Source: Paraburkholderia sp. (GTDB lineage Bacteria > Pseudomonadota > Gammaproteobacteria > Burkholderiales > Burkholderiaceae). From it: 41,831 bases of DNA. A program made the position numbers and the translations under genes. The notes under the pieces are model-generated. The model was not told where the DNA came from and ran no database searches. It saw only the letters and a program-made list of their open reading frames with translations. The stretch is taken from positions 1 to 41,831 of the forward strand of contig JAITTX010000016.1 in assembly GCA_031286755.1 (NCBI GenBank), in the 5' to 3' direction. Shown piece after piece: positions 24,237-32,296 of the stretch (position 1 is its first letter; every line of letters starts with the position of its first letter).

Positions 24237-24252
24237 TTTTGTGTACTATAAA
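24237..24252 (-). promoter_or_regulatory. Possible promoter and operator of the GntR/FCD gene
   Basis: On the minus strand TATAGT (24249-24244) could be a -10 box, overlapping a sequence reading TAGTACACAA that partly resembles the half-sites at 30654-30674. It lies about 20-30 bases before the start codon at 24218. The match to the distant operator is imperfect, so this is only suggestive of autoregulation. Confidence 0.25.
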
Positions 24253-24315
24253 TCGCCGAAAGAAAAATCACCATCACCACCATACGGCCCAATCCACACC
24301 AATCCGCCCCAATTT

Positions 24316-25218
24316 TTATGATTCCGGCGTCGCGCCACGCCGGCGCGTCGCGTGCCAGCAGAGCATCGAGCCGCCGCACACCATCACCGCGCCGTACCAG
24401 AACGGGTTGGACAGCGGCGCATGCAGGAGCATCGCGGCGAGCGCCGCCGAGATCACCGGAATGAAATACGACGCGCCCGCGAGGACGGTGGCGTGACCGT
24501 GCAGAATCCCGATGTTCCAGGCCGCGTAGCCGAAGCCCATCGCCGCGGCGGCCAGCAGCAGGTAGACGATCGAGTGAACGTCGATGCTCATCGCGCCGGC
24601 ACCGTCGATCGCGTACTTGGCCCACAGCACGACGGACACCAGCATGAAGAACGGCGTGACGCCGTTCTTGCCGTTCGCCATGCGCGCGGTCACCGTGCAA
24701 TAGGCCGCCCAGATCAGCGCGCCGCAAAACGCCAGGCCGTAGCTCAGCGGGTTGTCGTGGATGTTCTCCAGCATGCCGGACAGGTCGATGCCCTGGTCGC
24801 CGCCCAGCGCCCAAAGGATCCCCGCCATCGAAAGCACGAAACCGGGCACGACGAGCAGGCTGCTCCGCTGCCTGTTGAACACGATCGCCGAGACCAGCGT
24901 GAAGGTGGGCCACAGATAGTTGATCATGCCCACTTCAATGGCTTGCCGGTTGTTGTCGGCGTAACCGATCGACAGCGACAGGCACAGTTCGTAGGCCACG
25001 AATAGCGTGCTTCCCCAGATCAGGTAATTGCGCGGGAATTGCCTGAGATTGGGGAAGCCCACCGTCAACGCGAGAAAGACGGAGGCGACCGTGTACATCA
25101 TGGCGGCGCCTCCGACGGCGCCGAAGCTTTCGCTGACGCCGCGAATGAGCGCGACAACGGACGCCCACAGCATGATCGCGACGAGCCCTATCAGCGTGGC
25201 CGTGTCCTTGCTTTTCAT
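24316..25218 (-). CDS. yddG: YddG-like DMT/EamA exporter of aromatic amino acids or related compounds
   Basis: A 300-residue protein with ten predicted helices (two EamA halves). Diagnostic stretches match YddG almost word for word: TLIGLVAIMLWA (8-19), IEVGMINYLWP, IWAAYCTVT, and AAWNIGILHG near the C-terminal half, ending in CGGSMLCWHATRRRG. E. coli YddG exports aromatic amino acids and other compounds. Here it is 11 bases from the aldehyde dehydrogenase stop-side neighbour and shares its strand, so it is probably the last gene of the oxidase operon. It may export an excess or toxic intermediate. Start ATG 25218 has an AGGA sequence upstream. Confidence 0.85.
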   Translation of the reverse strand: MKSKDTATLIGLVAIMLWASVVALIRGVSESFGAVGGAAMMYTVASVFLALTVGFPNLRQFPRNYLIWGSTLFVAYELCLSLSIGYADNNRQAIEVGMINYLWPTFTLVSAIVFNRQRSSLLVVPGFVLSMAGILWALGGDQGIDLSGMLENIHDNPLSYGLAFCGALIWAAYCTVTARMANGKNGVTPFFMLVSVVLWAKYAIDGAGAMSIDVHSIVYLLLAAAAMGFGYAAWNIGILHGHATVLAGASYFIPVISAALAAMLLHAPLSNPFWYGAVMVCGGSMLCWHATRRRGATPES

Positions 25219-25229
25219 CCCGGGCGGTC

Positions 25230-26732
25230 CTATGCGTTCACCATGGGCACGTCGATCCAGATGGTCTTGATCTCGGTGTACTGGTCGTGCGCCCAGATGG
25301 ACTTGTCGCGCCCGCCAAAGCCCGATTCCTTGTAGCCGCCGAACGGTGTCGTGACGTCGCCCTCGCCGAAGCAATTCACGGTCACGACGCCCGCGCGAAT
25401 TTCGCGCGACAGGCGGATCGCGTGATTCAGGTTGCTGGTGTAGACCGACGCGGCCAGGCCATAGACCGAGTCGTTGGCCAGCTCGATGGCTTCGTCGATG
25501 TCGTCGAACGTCGTCACCGCAAGGACCGGGCCAAAGATCTCTTCCCGGAACAGGCGGCTCGTCTGCCCCACGCCGTCGACCACGGTCGGCTCGACAAAAA
25601 TGCCGTGCTCCGTGTCGCCGCCGAACGCCACGCGCAATTGCTCCGCGTGGACTTGCTCGAGATACGAGCGGACCTTGTCGAAATGGGCCCGGCTGACGAG
25701 GGCGCCGATGCGGTGCTCCGGATCGAGCGGATCGCCCATCTTCCATTCGCGCATGTGAACGCCGATGCGTTCGAGCAGGGCGTCCTTGATGCCGGCATCG
25801 ACGATGAGGCGCGACGACGCCGAGCAGTTCTCGCCCATGTTCCAGAACGCGCCGTTGACCACGTGCTGCGCGACCGCGTCCAGATCGTCCACGTCGCGCA
25901 GCACCACGGCGGGATTCTTGCCGCCGCATTCGAGCACGATGCGCTTGAGATTGGACTCGGCCGCGTAGTGCAGGAATCGCCGGCCCGTTTCGGTGGAGCC
26001 GGTGAAGCTGACCATGTCGACATCGGCATGGCGCCCGAGCGGCTCGCCCACTTCTTTGCCGCCGCCAGGCAGCACGTTGAAGACGCCGGCCGGCACGCCC
26101 GCCTCGTGGGCGAGCGCGGCCACGCGCAGGGCCGTCAGCGTGGTTTCCTTCGCCGGCTTCACGATGATGGAGCAGCCCGCCGCGAGCGACGGACCGATTT
26201 TCCACGCGAGCATCAGCAGCGGGAAATTCCAGGGCAGCACGAGGCCCACCACGCCGATCGGCTCGCGCACGACCAGCGAAAGCGCGCCCGCGCCCACCGG
26301 CGCGGTGGAGTCGTAGATCTTGTCGATCAGTTCGGCATGCCAACGAATCGTATGGATCGTCTCGGGAACGTCCGTATTCTGGCATTCGCGAATGGGCTTG
26401 CCGCTGTCGAGGCTCTCCATGGTCGCGAGCTCGTGCGCGTGTTGTTCGAGCAGATCCGCGAACTTGAGCAGGATGGCCTTTCGCTGCGAGGGCGGCAGGT
26501 TGCGCCAGCGGCCGTTCTTGAACGCGGCCCTTGCCTTCGCGACGGCGAGATCGACGTCGGCGGCGTTGCATGCGGCGACTTCCGCCAAAACCGCGCCGGT
26601 GGCCGGATTGGTGGTCTGGAACGTCGCGCCGGAGCTCGAAGACTGGAACTCGCCGTCGATGAACGCCTGGTTCGGGAACTGAAGCCGCGCAGCCAGCGCG
26701 GCGTATTCCGCTGCGTTGAGCAGAGCAGTCAT
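25230..26732 (-). CDS. NAD(P)-dependent aldehyde dehydrogenase, PuuC-like
   Basis: A 500-residue aldehyde dehydrogenase. N169 in LPWNFP, FTGSTETG (243-250), E268 and C303 (GENCSASSR) are intact. Around E268 the sequence is LECGGKNP, with Cys where most members have Leu or Ala. Overall pattern, including the N-terminal extension and the GYKESGFGGRDKSIWAHDQYTEIKTIW-type ending (given here by position, about 462-490), matches gamma-glutamyl-gamma-aminobutyraldehyde dehydrogenase PuuC. Its ATG shares one base with the stop of the DapA-family gene (TGATG), showing translational coupling. Presumably it oxidises the aldehyde made by the FAD oxidase or the lyase of the same operon. Alpha-ketoglutarate semialdehyde is an alternative substrate. 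Confidence 0.88.
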   Translation of the reverse strand: MTALLNAAEYAALAARLQFPNQAFIDGEFQSSSSGATFQTTNPATGAVLAEVAACNAADVDLAVAKARAAFKNGRWRNLPPSQRKAILLKFADLLEQHAHELATMESLDSGKPIRECQNTDVPETIHTIRWHAELIDKIYDSTAPVGAGALSLVVREPIGVVGLVLPWNFPLLMLAWKIGPSLAAGCSIIVKPAKETTLTALRVAALAHEAGVPAGVFNVLPGGGKEVGEPLGRHADVDMVSFTGSTETGRRFLHYAAESNLKRIVLECGGKNPAVVLRDVDDLDAVAQHVVNGAFWNMGENCSASSRLIVDAGIKDALLERIGVHMREWKMGDPLDPEHRIGALVSRAHFDKVRSYLEQVHAEQLRVAFGGDTEHGIFVEPTVVDGVGQTSRLFREEIFGPVLAVTTFDDIDEAIELANDSVYGLAASVYTSNLNHAIRLSREIRAGVVTVNCFGEGDVTTPFGGYKESGFGGRDKSIWAHDQYTEIKTIWIDVPMVNA

Positions 26733-27640
26733 CAGGCTTGGCCTCCGACGGCGGACGCGACTTCGCGCTTGAGTTCAGCAACGATCGCTTGCAGCCTCTG
26801 CTTTTCCTCGTCGTTCAGCGCCTGCAGCGGCGCGCGCACACCGCCGCTACGCAGCCCCACGATTTCGCAGCCGTGCTTGATGGACTGCACGAACTTGCCT
26901 TCTTCCAGGAAGTCCATCAGCGGCAACATGGCGGACATGATGCGGCGGCCCTTGTCGAAATCCTTTTCCACCGCGCAGGCCTGATAAAGTGCGATGTGCT
27001 CGCGCGCAAGGAAGTTCGAGCCCGCGCAGACCCAGCTACGCGCGCCCCACGCGAAAAACTCCAGCGCCTGGTCGTCCCAGCCGCACGACACGCTCAGGTT
27101 CGGGAATTCGCGCGCCAGCATATGCAACTGGCCCGTCTGCCCCGAGCTTTCCTTGATCGCGACAAAGTTCTTCGACGCCGCACAGACGGTGCGGAAATAC
27201 TCGCGGCCCATCGAGACGCCCATGCGGCCGGGATAGTTGTAGAGCATGATGGGCAGGTCCGCCGCGCGATCGATCGTGAGCGCGTGCTCGGCGTTTTCCT
27301 GCTCCGTCGGCAGTGCGTAGGGCGGCGAGCCGACCAGAATCGCATCGGCCTTGACGGCCTTCGCGGCCTTCGCATAGGCGACGGAATCCTCGGTGCGCAC
27401 CGCGCCCGTGCCGATGATCAGCGGCACGCGCGTGCCAATGACCTCTCTCGCCAGGCTGCCGAGATCGAAGCGTTCCTGCGCGGTGTGCGCATAGTATTCG
27501 CCCGTCGAGCCGCCGATGATGATGCCGTGCACGCCGGCTGCAATCAGCGATTCGAGCACTTCCGCAAAGGCCTTGTTGTCGATCTCGCCTGCTGGATCGA
27601 GGGGTGTGATGGCCGGAGTGTAGATGCCTTCGAAGTTCAT
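26732..27640 (-). CDS. DapA/NanA-family class I aldolase or lyase
   Basis: A 302-residue TIM-barrel Schiff-base lyase (DHDPS superfamily). The GGSTGEYY motif (near 44-51) corresponds to the GTTGE substrate-carboxylate motif. YNYPGRMG near 136 holds the catalytic Tyr, and the Schiff-base Lys is in FVAIKESSGQ near 164. Members include dihydrodipicolinate synthase, N-acetylneuraminate lyase, KDG aldolases and the hydroxyproline-pathway deaminase, all acting on 2-oxo acids. It is not a housekeeping dapA by context: it is coupled to an aldehyde dehydrogenase and follows an MFS transporter. It probably cleaves or deaminates a 2-oxo-acid intermediate to a semialdehyde used by the dehydrogenase. Confidence 0.87.
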   Translation of the reverse strand: MNFEGIYTPAITPLDPAGEIDNKAFAEVLESLIAAGVHGIIIGGSTGEYYAHTAQERFDLGSLAREVIGTRVPLIIGTGAVRTEDSVAYAKAAKAVKADAILVGSPPYALPTEQENAEHALTIDRAADLPIMLYNYPGRMGVSMGREYFRTVCAASKNFVAIKESSGQTGQLHMLAREFPNLSVSCGWDDQALEFFAWGARSWVCAGSNFLAREHIALYQACAVEKDFDKGRRIMSAMLPLMDFLEEGKFVQSIKHGCEIVGLRSGGVRAPLQALNDEEKQRLQAIVAELKREVASAVGGQA

Positions 27641-27720
27641 GATGTCGTTCCCGAGAAAATATGAATGTGCGTTGACGAAGGAGGCGCCGTCGCACACGTG
27701 GCGGCGCCTCGCCGAAGGGG

Positions 27721-29052
27721 TCAGTGATTCAGTGAAGCGGCTTCTTGCAGGCTCAGCGAGCGCGTTTCGGGCGCGAGCGCGAGCGACGCGGCCAGACCGA
27801 CGAACGAAACCGCCGCTGCCGCGTACATCGTGTTGCCGATGCCGATGCTGTTCAGCGCGATGGGAACCATCCAGGTCCCGATGGCCGCCCCGATGCGCGA
27901 GAGCGACGCGCCCATGCCCACTGCGAAGGCGCGGACCTCGGTCGGGAAAATCTCGTTCGGGTACACGAGCTGCAGCACTTGCGCGCCGCCGATGAGCACG
28001 GCATAGGCACCGAACAGCACCAGAATGAGCCACGCGGAGCCGTTCGAGCAGGCGCCGAGCGCCAGCAGCGCTAGCGCGGACCACAGGAAGCTGTGAATCA
28101 CCATGGCACGGCGGCCGAGCACGTTGATGATGCGCGTGGCGATGATGCAGCCGACCACGAACAGCAAGGTGATCGCCACCGAGCCGAGCGACTCCCATTT
28201 GCCGGTCAGATTGAGCGCTTCGAGCACGCGTGGCGCGAACGAGTAGACCGCGAACACGGGAATCACCGAGCAGCTCCAGAACAGCGAAACGAACAACATG
28301 CGCTTGCCATAACCGGAATGGAGCAAGGCCCAGAGCGAGATCTTCTTTTCGGTCTTTTCTTCCGGCAGATTCTTCAGCGAGAACGACGGACCGTAGACTT
28401 TCTTGATGACCGCATCGGCCTCGGCGCCGCGTCCCTTGCTGAGCAGCCAGCGCGGCGACTCGGGCGTGCCGATGCGCACGAGGAACAGCGCGATGCCGAT
28501 CACGGCCGGGCTCGCCAGCACCCAGCGCCACGCATCGGGCGCGCCGGTGCTGAGAATCAGGTTGCCGGCGATGTACGCGAGCGCCGCGCCGAGGAACCAG
28601 ATGATCGTCAGCATGGCGAGGCGCGGGCCGCGGTACTTGCGCGGCATGAATTCGACGAGCAGCGAACCGGCCACGGGATATTCGATGCCCACGCCAATGC
28701 CGATCAGAAACCGCAGCCAGAAGAGCGCCTCGCCGGACTGCACCCAGAATTGCGCGAGCGAGCAGACGAAGAAGATGACGGGCCCGAAGAAATAGGGCTT
28801 CTGGCGCCCGAGCCGATCGGAGAGCCAGCCGCCCGCGAAGCCGCCGACGAAGATGCCGATGAGCGCCGAAGCGGCCACCATGCCTTCCCAGAAGCTGGTC
28901 AGGCCGAGCGCGGCGGAAAACTGCACCATCGCCACGCCGATGATGCTCAGGACATAGCCATCCATGAGCCAGCCGCCGCTCGAGCGGATAGTGAGTAACT
29001 GATGGAATCCATTGAGCGGAACGTCCTCGATGGATACGTGATGATTCGACAT
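27721..29052 (-). CDS. MFS transporter (sugar-porter/aromatic-acid symporter type)
   Basis: A 443-residue, twelve-helix major facilitator protein. Seen are LMDGYVLSIIG in helix 1, the SDRLGRQKP loop 2-3 motif, GRxxxG-like LIGIGVGIEYPVAGS in helix 4, RGPRL at loop 4-5, and PESPRWLLSKGR after helix 6. ATG 29052 has a strong AAGGAGA six bases upstream, which decides it over an upstream ATG. It sits between the FAD oxidoreductase (178 bases) and the lyase (80 bases) on the same strand and probably imports the amine or amino acid substrate of the operon. Confidence 0.86.
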   Translation of the reverse strand: MSNHHVSIEDVPLNGFHQLLTIRSSGGWLMDGYVLSIIGVAMVQFSAALGLTSFWEGMVAASALIGIFVGGFAGGWLSDRLGRQKPYFFGPVIFFVCSLAQFWVQSGEALFWLRFLIGIGVGIEYPVAGSLLVEFMPRKYRGPRLAMLTIIWFLGAALAYIAGNLILSTGAPDAWRWVLASPAVIGIALFLVRIGTPESPRWLLSKGRGAEADAVIKKVYGPSFSLKNLPEEKTEKKISLWALLHSGYGKRMLFVSLFWSCSVIPVFAVYSFAPRVLEALNLTGKWESLGSVAITLLFVVGCIIATRIINVLGRRAMVIHSFLWSALALLALGACSNGSAWLILVLFGAYAVLIGGAQVLQLVYPNEIFPTEVRAFAVGMGASLSRIGAAIGTWMVPIALNSIGIGNTMYAAAAVSFVGLAASLALAPETRSLSLQEAASLNH

Positions 29053-29229
29053 TGCCAGTCTCCTTCCATGAAATTGGACGCAAGATGTCCCGGCGCGAGC
29101 CATGGCTGCTGCGTCCCGTGCTTCGTATGAGGTGTGATCGGTCTATATGAGGAATTGCCGATTTGTCGTGGTCCATCGCGCTTCATCGTGATCGCCCGGG
29201 CGTATGGCCGCGCCGGCGACGCAGCGCGC

Positions 29230-30549
29230 TCAGCTTTCGAGCCCCGCCTTGCGCTGCCCCCACCAGAGCGTCGCGTTGACGCCGAGCGAGAGGAACGGCT
29301 CGGGGGGCGCCTTGTTCGGCCCCGAAGTGGCGAGCAGAAAGTCGGTCAGCGCGTTCGGCTTGCCCGCGAGCCAGTCGGCGAGCAGCGTGCCCGTGACCGT
29401 GCCGCGCGTGATGCCGAGGCCGTTGCAGCACAGCGCGCCATAGACATTCGGCGCGAGTTGCCCGAAGAAGCCCTTGTGGTTTTGCGAGAGCGCGAGCGAG
29501 CCGCTCCACGTGTATTCGAAATCGACTTTGGGGAGCATCGGGAAGCGCCGCTCGAACGACAGGCGATGCCGGTCCGCGAAGCGGGGCAGGTATTGCTCCT
29601 TGGGGCGGCCGTCGGGATTGAACGAGAAACTGTTGCGCACGAGGATGCGGTTGTCGTGCGTGCGGCGCAGCGTGCTGCCGAACGGGTCCGCGGGAATGAC
29701 GCCCCAGAACGGCTTGCCGCCCAGTTCCGCCTGCTCCGCCGCGCTTAGCGGCCGCGTCAGGCTCGCGTAGAGAAACACCGGCAGCATGGTGCGCTCGAGA
29801 AAGCCGAAGCGCATGCCGAACGCGTTGTTGGCCAGCACCAGCTTGTCGGCCGTGATGCGGCCGTGGCGATGGGCCAGCACGATCTTATCGCCGTATTCCA
29901 CCTCGGTCACCGGCGTGTGTTCATAGAGCGTGACATTGGGCGGCAGGCAGTCGGCCAGACCCTTGACGAGCGCCGAAGGCTGCACGAGCACCGTGCCGGG
30001 CGTGAACAGCGCCTTGCGATAGAACGAGGTGCCAATGTGCGCGGGTAGCGCCTTGCCGTCGATCACTTCATACGGCTGGCCCAGTTTGTCGAGGCCGCGG
30101 CGATACGCGTCGAGCACCGCCACGCCGCGCTCGCCCACCGCAGCCTGATATTTGCCGGACGCATTCATATGGCAGTCGATGCCGTGGGCCGCCACGAGCT
30201 CGCGCAGGATCGTCTGGCCGAGCAGGTTGAGCTTGAGCGTGCTTTTCGCGGTGGCGATATCGCCGATGTAGTCGTCCGCGCCAATGTCGTGCGGCAGATC
30301 GATCGCGAAGCCGGCATTGCGCCCCGACGTGCCGAAGCCGACCTCCTGGGCTTCGATCAGCGCGACTTCATCGTCGGGGAAATTCAGCGCGAGCTGGCGG
30401 GCCGCGGCGAGACCGGTGAAGCCGGCGCCGACGACCGCCCAACGCGTGCTCGATTCCCCCGTATGGGCCGCCTTGGGGGTGCGTGACCGACTCGTGTGAT
30501 ACCAGCCGCACATTTTGTCGTCCGCGGGGAGCGAGGTAACTGTTTGCAT
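29230..30549 (-). CDS. DAO-family FAD-dependent amine/amino-acid oxidoreductase (PuuB-like)
   Basis: A 439-residue flavoenzyme. The FAD motif is VVGAGFTGLAAA (near 40-51), followed by EAQEVGFGTSGRNAGF, the extended DAO/PuuB signature. The C-terminal half ends with the GxxxxTxxG-type segment CNGLGITRGTVTGTLLADWLAG. The closest family by eye is gamma-glutamylputrescine oxidase and related oxidases that convert an amine C-N bond to imine then aldehyde. As first gene of the operon it probably catalyses the entry step, and a PuuC-like aldehyde dehydrogenase is encoded three genes later. D-amino acid or imino-acid dehydrogenase activity is an alternative. ATG 30549 is the first ATG; a TTG at 30561 is less likely. 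The operator at 30654-30674 lies upstream. Confidence 0.87.
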   Translation of the reverse strand: MQTVTSLPADDKMCGWYHTSRSRTPKAAHTGESSTRWAVVGAGFTGLAAARQLALNFPDDEVALIEAQEVGFGTSGRNAGFAIDLPHDIGADDYIGDIATAKSTLKLNLLGQTILRELVAAHGIDCHMNASGKYQAAVGERGVAVLDAYRRGLDKLGQPYEVIDGKALPAHIGTSFYRKALFTPGTVLVQPSALVKGLADCLPPNVTLYEHTPVTEVEYGDKIVLAHRHGRITADKLVLANNAFGMRFGFLERTMLPVFLYASLTRPLSAAEQAELGGKPFWGVIPADPFGSTLRRTHDNRILVRNSFSFNPDGRPKEQYLPRFADRHRLSFERRFPMLPKVDFEYTWSGSLALSQNHKGFFGQLAPNVYGALCCNGLGITRGTVTGTLLADWLAGKPNALTDFLLATSGPNKAPPEPFLSLGVNATLWWGQRKAGLES

Positions 30550-30653
30550 GCCTGATTCCAATATCGCTTTTGACTCTCACTGCGCCTTCGAGGCGAGGGC
30601 GCGCCAATGCCATGCGCCGCCCCGCCCGGCTACAAAGTCTTCAATTGTTCTTC

Positions 30654-30674
30654 TTGTATGTATACAAATTGTAG
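30654..30674. promoter_or_regulatory. Triple half-site operator upstream of the oxidase operon
   Basis: TTGTAT (30654-30659), ATACAA (30662-30667) and TTGTAG (30669-30674) lie in alternating orientation. They form two overlapping inverted repeats: one with a two-base spacer, and TACAA-A-TTGTA centred on 30668. Such TTGTAT/ATACAA dyads are typical of FCD-type GntR regulators, one of which is encoded in this cluster. The site is about 105-125 bases before the FAD oxidoreductase ATG. Confidence 0.55.
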
Positions 30675-30707
30675 ACGCAGTATAGATTCGAAGTAGACGT
30701 AGTAAAA

Positions 30708-30776
30708 ATAAGGGTTTACACGCGACAAACGAGCGCACGCCGCGCGCTGAATGGTCGGGTTTTGATAAGGGTTTAC
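30708..30776. repeat. Pair of 12-base direct repeats in the divergent promoter region
   Basis: ATAAGGGTTTAC occurs at 30708-30719 and 30765-30776, exactly 57 bases apart. The second copy continues as AGGGTTTACCCT, a short dyad. A perfect 12-base repeat in a 570-base intergenic region is unlikely by chance and suggests a second regulator's binding sites, perhaps for the MFS gene at 31118. Confidence 0.6.
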
Positions 30777-31117
30777 CCTCGATATGGCGGCGACCAGACG
30801 CGCGCGCCGGGTGATGAAGAACGCTGTCTCAACCGCTATGCGGGCGATGGAAACCGTTCTATGGCGGGAGTTTTGGACTCGGGATCACGCATGCAAGCGC
30901 AGGGGATCGAAGCCGGCATGACGATCCGTTGCGCGCGCATCCATCGAGCGGATGCATCAATCCAGACAAGGGCTTTTGCCTTGCCGTGCGCGCAAGGACT
31001 TTATTTTCCCGTTTGCTGTAGCTTGCTTTTGGCTGTCATCATGCGGGTCATACTGATAAAGAGGCGCTGCGCACCGCGACAGAAATAGGTGCCGCCACGC
31101 GCCGATTACGAAACCCG
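30777..31117. other. Long upstream region of the MFS gene at 31118
   Basis: About 340 bases without a supportable gene. A frame open here on the plus strand (30762-31088) has no recognisable family and ends before the MFS start. With 30550-30776 it makes a 568-base divergent intergenic region. No clear terminator or riboswitch fold was found by eye. Confidence 0.5.
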
Positions 31118-32296
31118 ATGCTCAATTCGAAACTCAATAGCTCCGTATTCCGCCTGAGTGCCGCACAGGCACTGGCAGGCGCCAACACGACAGTTGTGTA
31201 CGCAACGGGCGCGATCATTGGTCATATGCTCGCGCCACGGCCCGAATTGGCGACGCTGCCGATTTCCACCTTCGTCGTGGGCATGGCGGGGGCGACCTTG
31301 CCCGTTGGCGCGCTGGCGCGGCGTTACGGCCGGCACACGGCGTTCCTCTCCGGCAATCTGTGTGGCGTGATTGCGGGCCTGGTGGCCGCGTGGGCGCTCA
31401 CGATCTCCTCGTTCGCGCTCTTTTGCTTTGCCATGCTGTTTGGCGGCGCGTATGCCGCCGTGGTGCTGACGTTCCGCTTCGCGGCCACCGAATGCGTGGA
31501 CGAGCAGCACCGCCCGCGCGCGCTATCGGCGGTGATGGCGGGCGGCGTGGCCGCTGGCGTGTTCGGGCCGCAGCTCGTTACCGCGACCATGAATCTCTCG
31601 CCGCCCCATACCTACGCCATTACCTATGTGGGGGCCGCGGTTGCCGCCGTGCTTTCGGCCGTCGTGTTGTCGGGCGTGAAGTTCGAGCACCGGGCGGGCG
31701 GCGAGCGCCGCGCCTCGGGCCGTTCGTTCGCGGAGATTCTCGCGCAGCCGCGCTTCATGGTGGCGATGCTTTGCGGCCTCGTGAGCTACATGATGATGAA
31801 CTTCATGATGACCTCGGCGCCGCTTGCGATGGAACTGTGCGGAATTTCGCGCGTGCATGCCAATTACGGCATCGAGATGCATGTCGTGGCGATGTATGCG
31901 CCGAGCTTCTTCACCGGGCGCCTGATTTCCCGCTTCGGCGCGCTCAACGTGACGCTGGCCGGGTTGGGCTTGATCGCGCTTGCGGCACTCGTGGGCCTGA
32001 GCGGCATGACGGTGAATCACTTCTGGTTGGGGCTGACCCTGCTGGGCGCGGGCTGGAATTTCGGCTTCCTGGGCGCATCGGCCCAGGTGCTGGCTTGCCA
32101 TACGCCGGAGGAGGGGCCGCGCGTCCAGTCGATCAACGACTTCGTCGTCTTCGGCGCCATGGTCGTTGGCTCGTTCATGTCGGGCGGCCTTCTTAGCGCC
32201 TACGGGTGGTCGCTGGTGGCGGGCCTGATCCTGCCGCCCGTCGCCTTTGCGACGCTGGGCGTGCTGTGGCTCAAATGGCGCAGGCCGGCTATTTGA
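31118..32296 (+). CDS. MFS transporter of unknown substrate
   Basis: A 392-residue, twelve-helix major facilitator protein of the short drug/metabolite type. It has GALARRYGRHTAFL at loop 2-3 and lacks the PESPR motif, so it is not a sugar porter. It resembles uncharacterised permeases of the YbfB/RfnT style, but the substrate cannot be told. The ATG has no obvious ribosome binding site. It is divergent from the oxidase operon and its last eight bases overlap, tail to tail, with the LysR gene. It may belong functionally to either neighbour. Confidence 0.8.
   Translation: MLNSKLNSSVFRLSAAQALAGANTTVVYATGAIIGHMLAPRPELATLPISTFVVGMAGATLPVGALARRYGRHTAFLSGNLCGVIAGLVAAWALTISSFALFCFAMLFGGAYAAVVLTFRFAATECVDEQHRPRALSAVMAGGVAAGVFGPQLVTATMNLSPPHTYAITYVGAAVAAVLSAVVLSGVKFEHRAGGERRASGRSFAEILAQPRFMVAMLCGLVSYMMMNFMMTSAPLAMELCGISRVHANYGIEMHVVAMYAPSFFTGRLISRFGALNVTLAGLGLIALAALVGLSGMTVNHFWLGLTLLGAGWNFGFLGASAQVLACHTPEEGPRVQSINDFVVFGAMVVGSFMSGGLLSAYGWSLVAGLILPPVAFATLGVLWLKWRRPAI

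Noticed and set aside
25219..26781. Long extension upstream of the YddG-like protein in the same frame
   Set aside because: The extension overlaps the aldehyde dehydrogenase out of frame; the true start is ATG 25218, matching the YddG N-terminus.
27641..29176. Extension of the DapA-family frame through the MFS gene
   Set aside because: Out-of-frame translation of the MFS gene; DapA similarity starts exactly at ATG 27640.
24316..30549. Firm assignment to the trans-4-hydroxyproline pathway
   Set aside because: The oxidase/lyase/dehydrogenase logic fits, but no hydroxyproline epimerase is present and the oxidase and dehydrogenase look PuuB/PuuC-like.
30762..31088. A 108-codon frame in the divergent intergenic region
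   Set aside because: No family resemblance, overlaps a repeat-containing promoter region, and no ribosome binding site.
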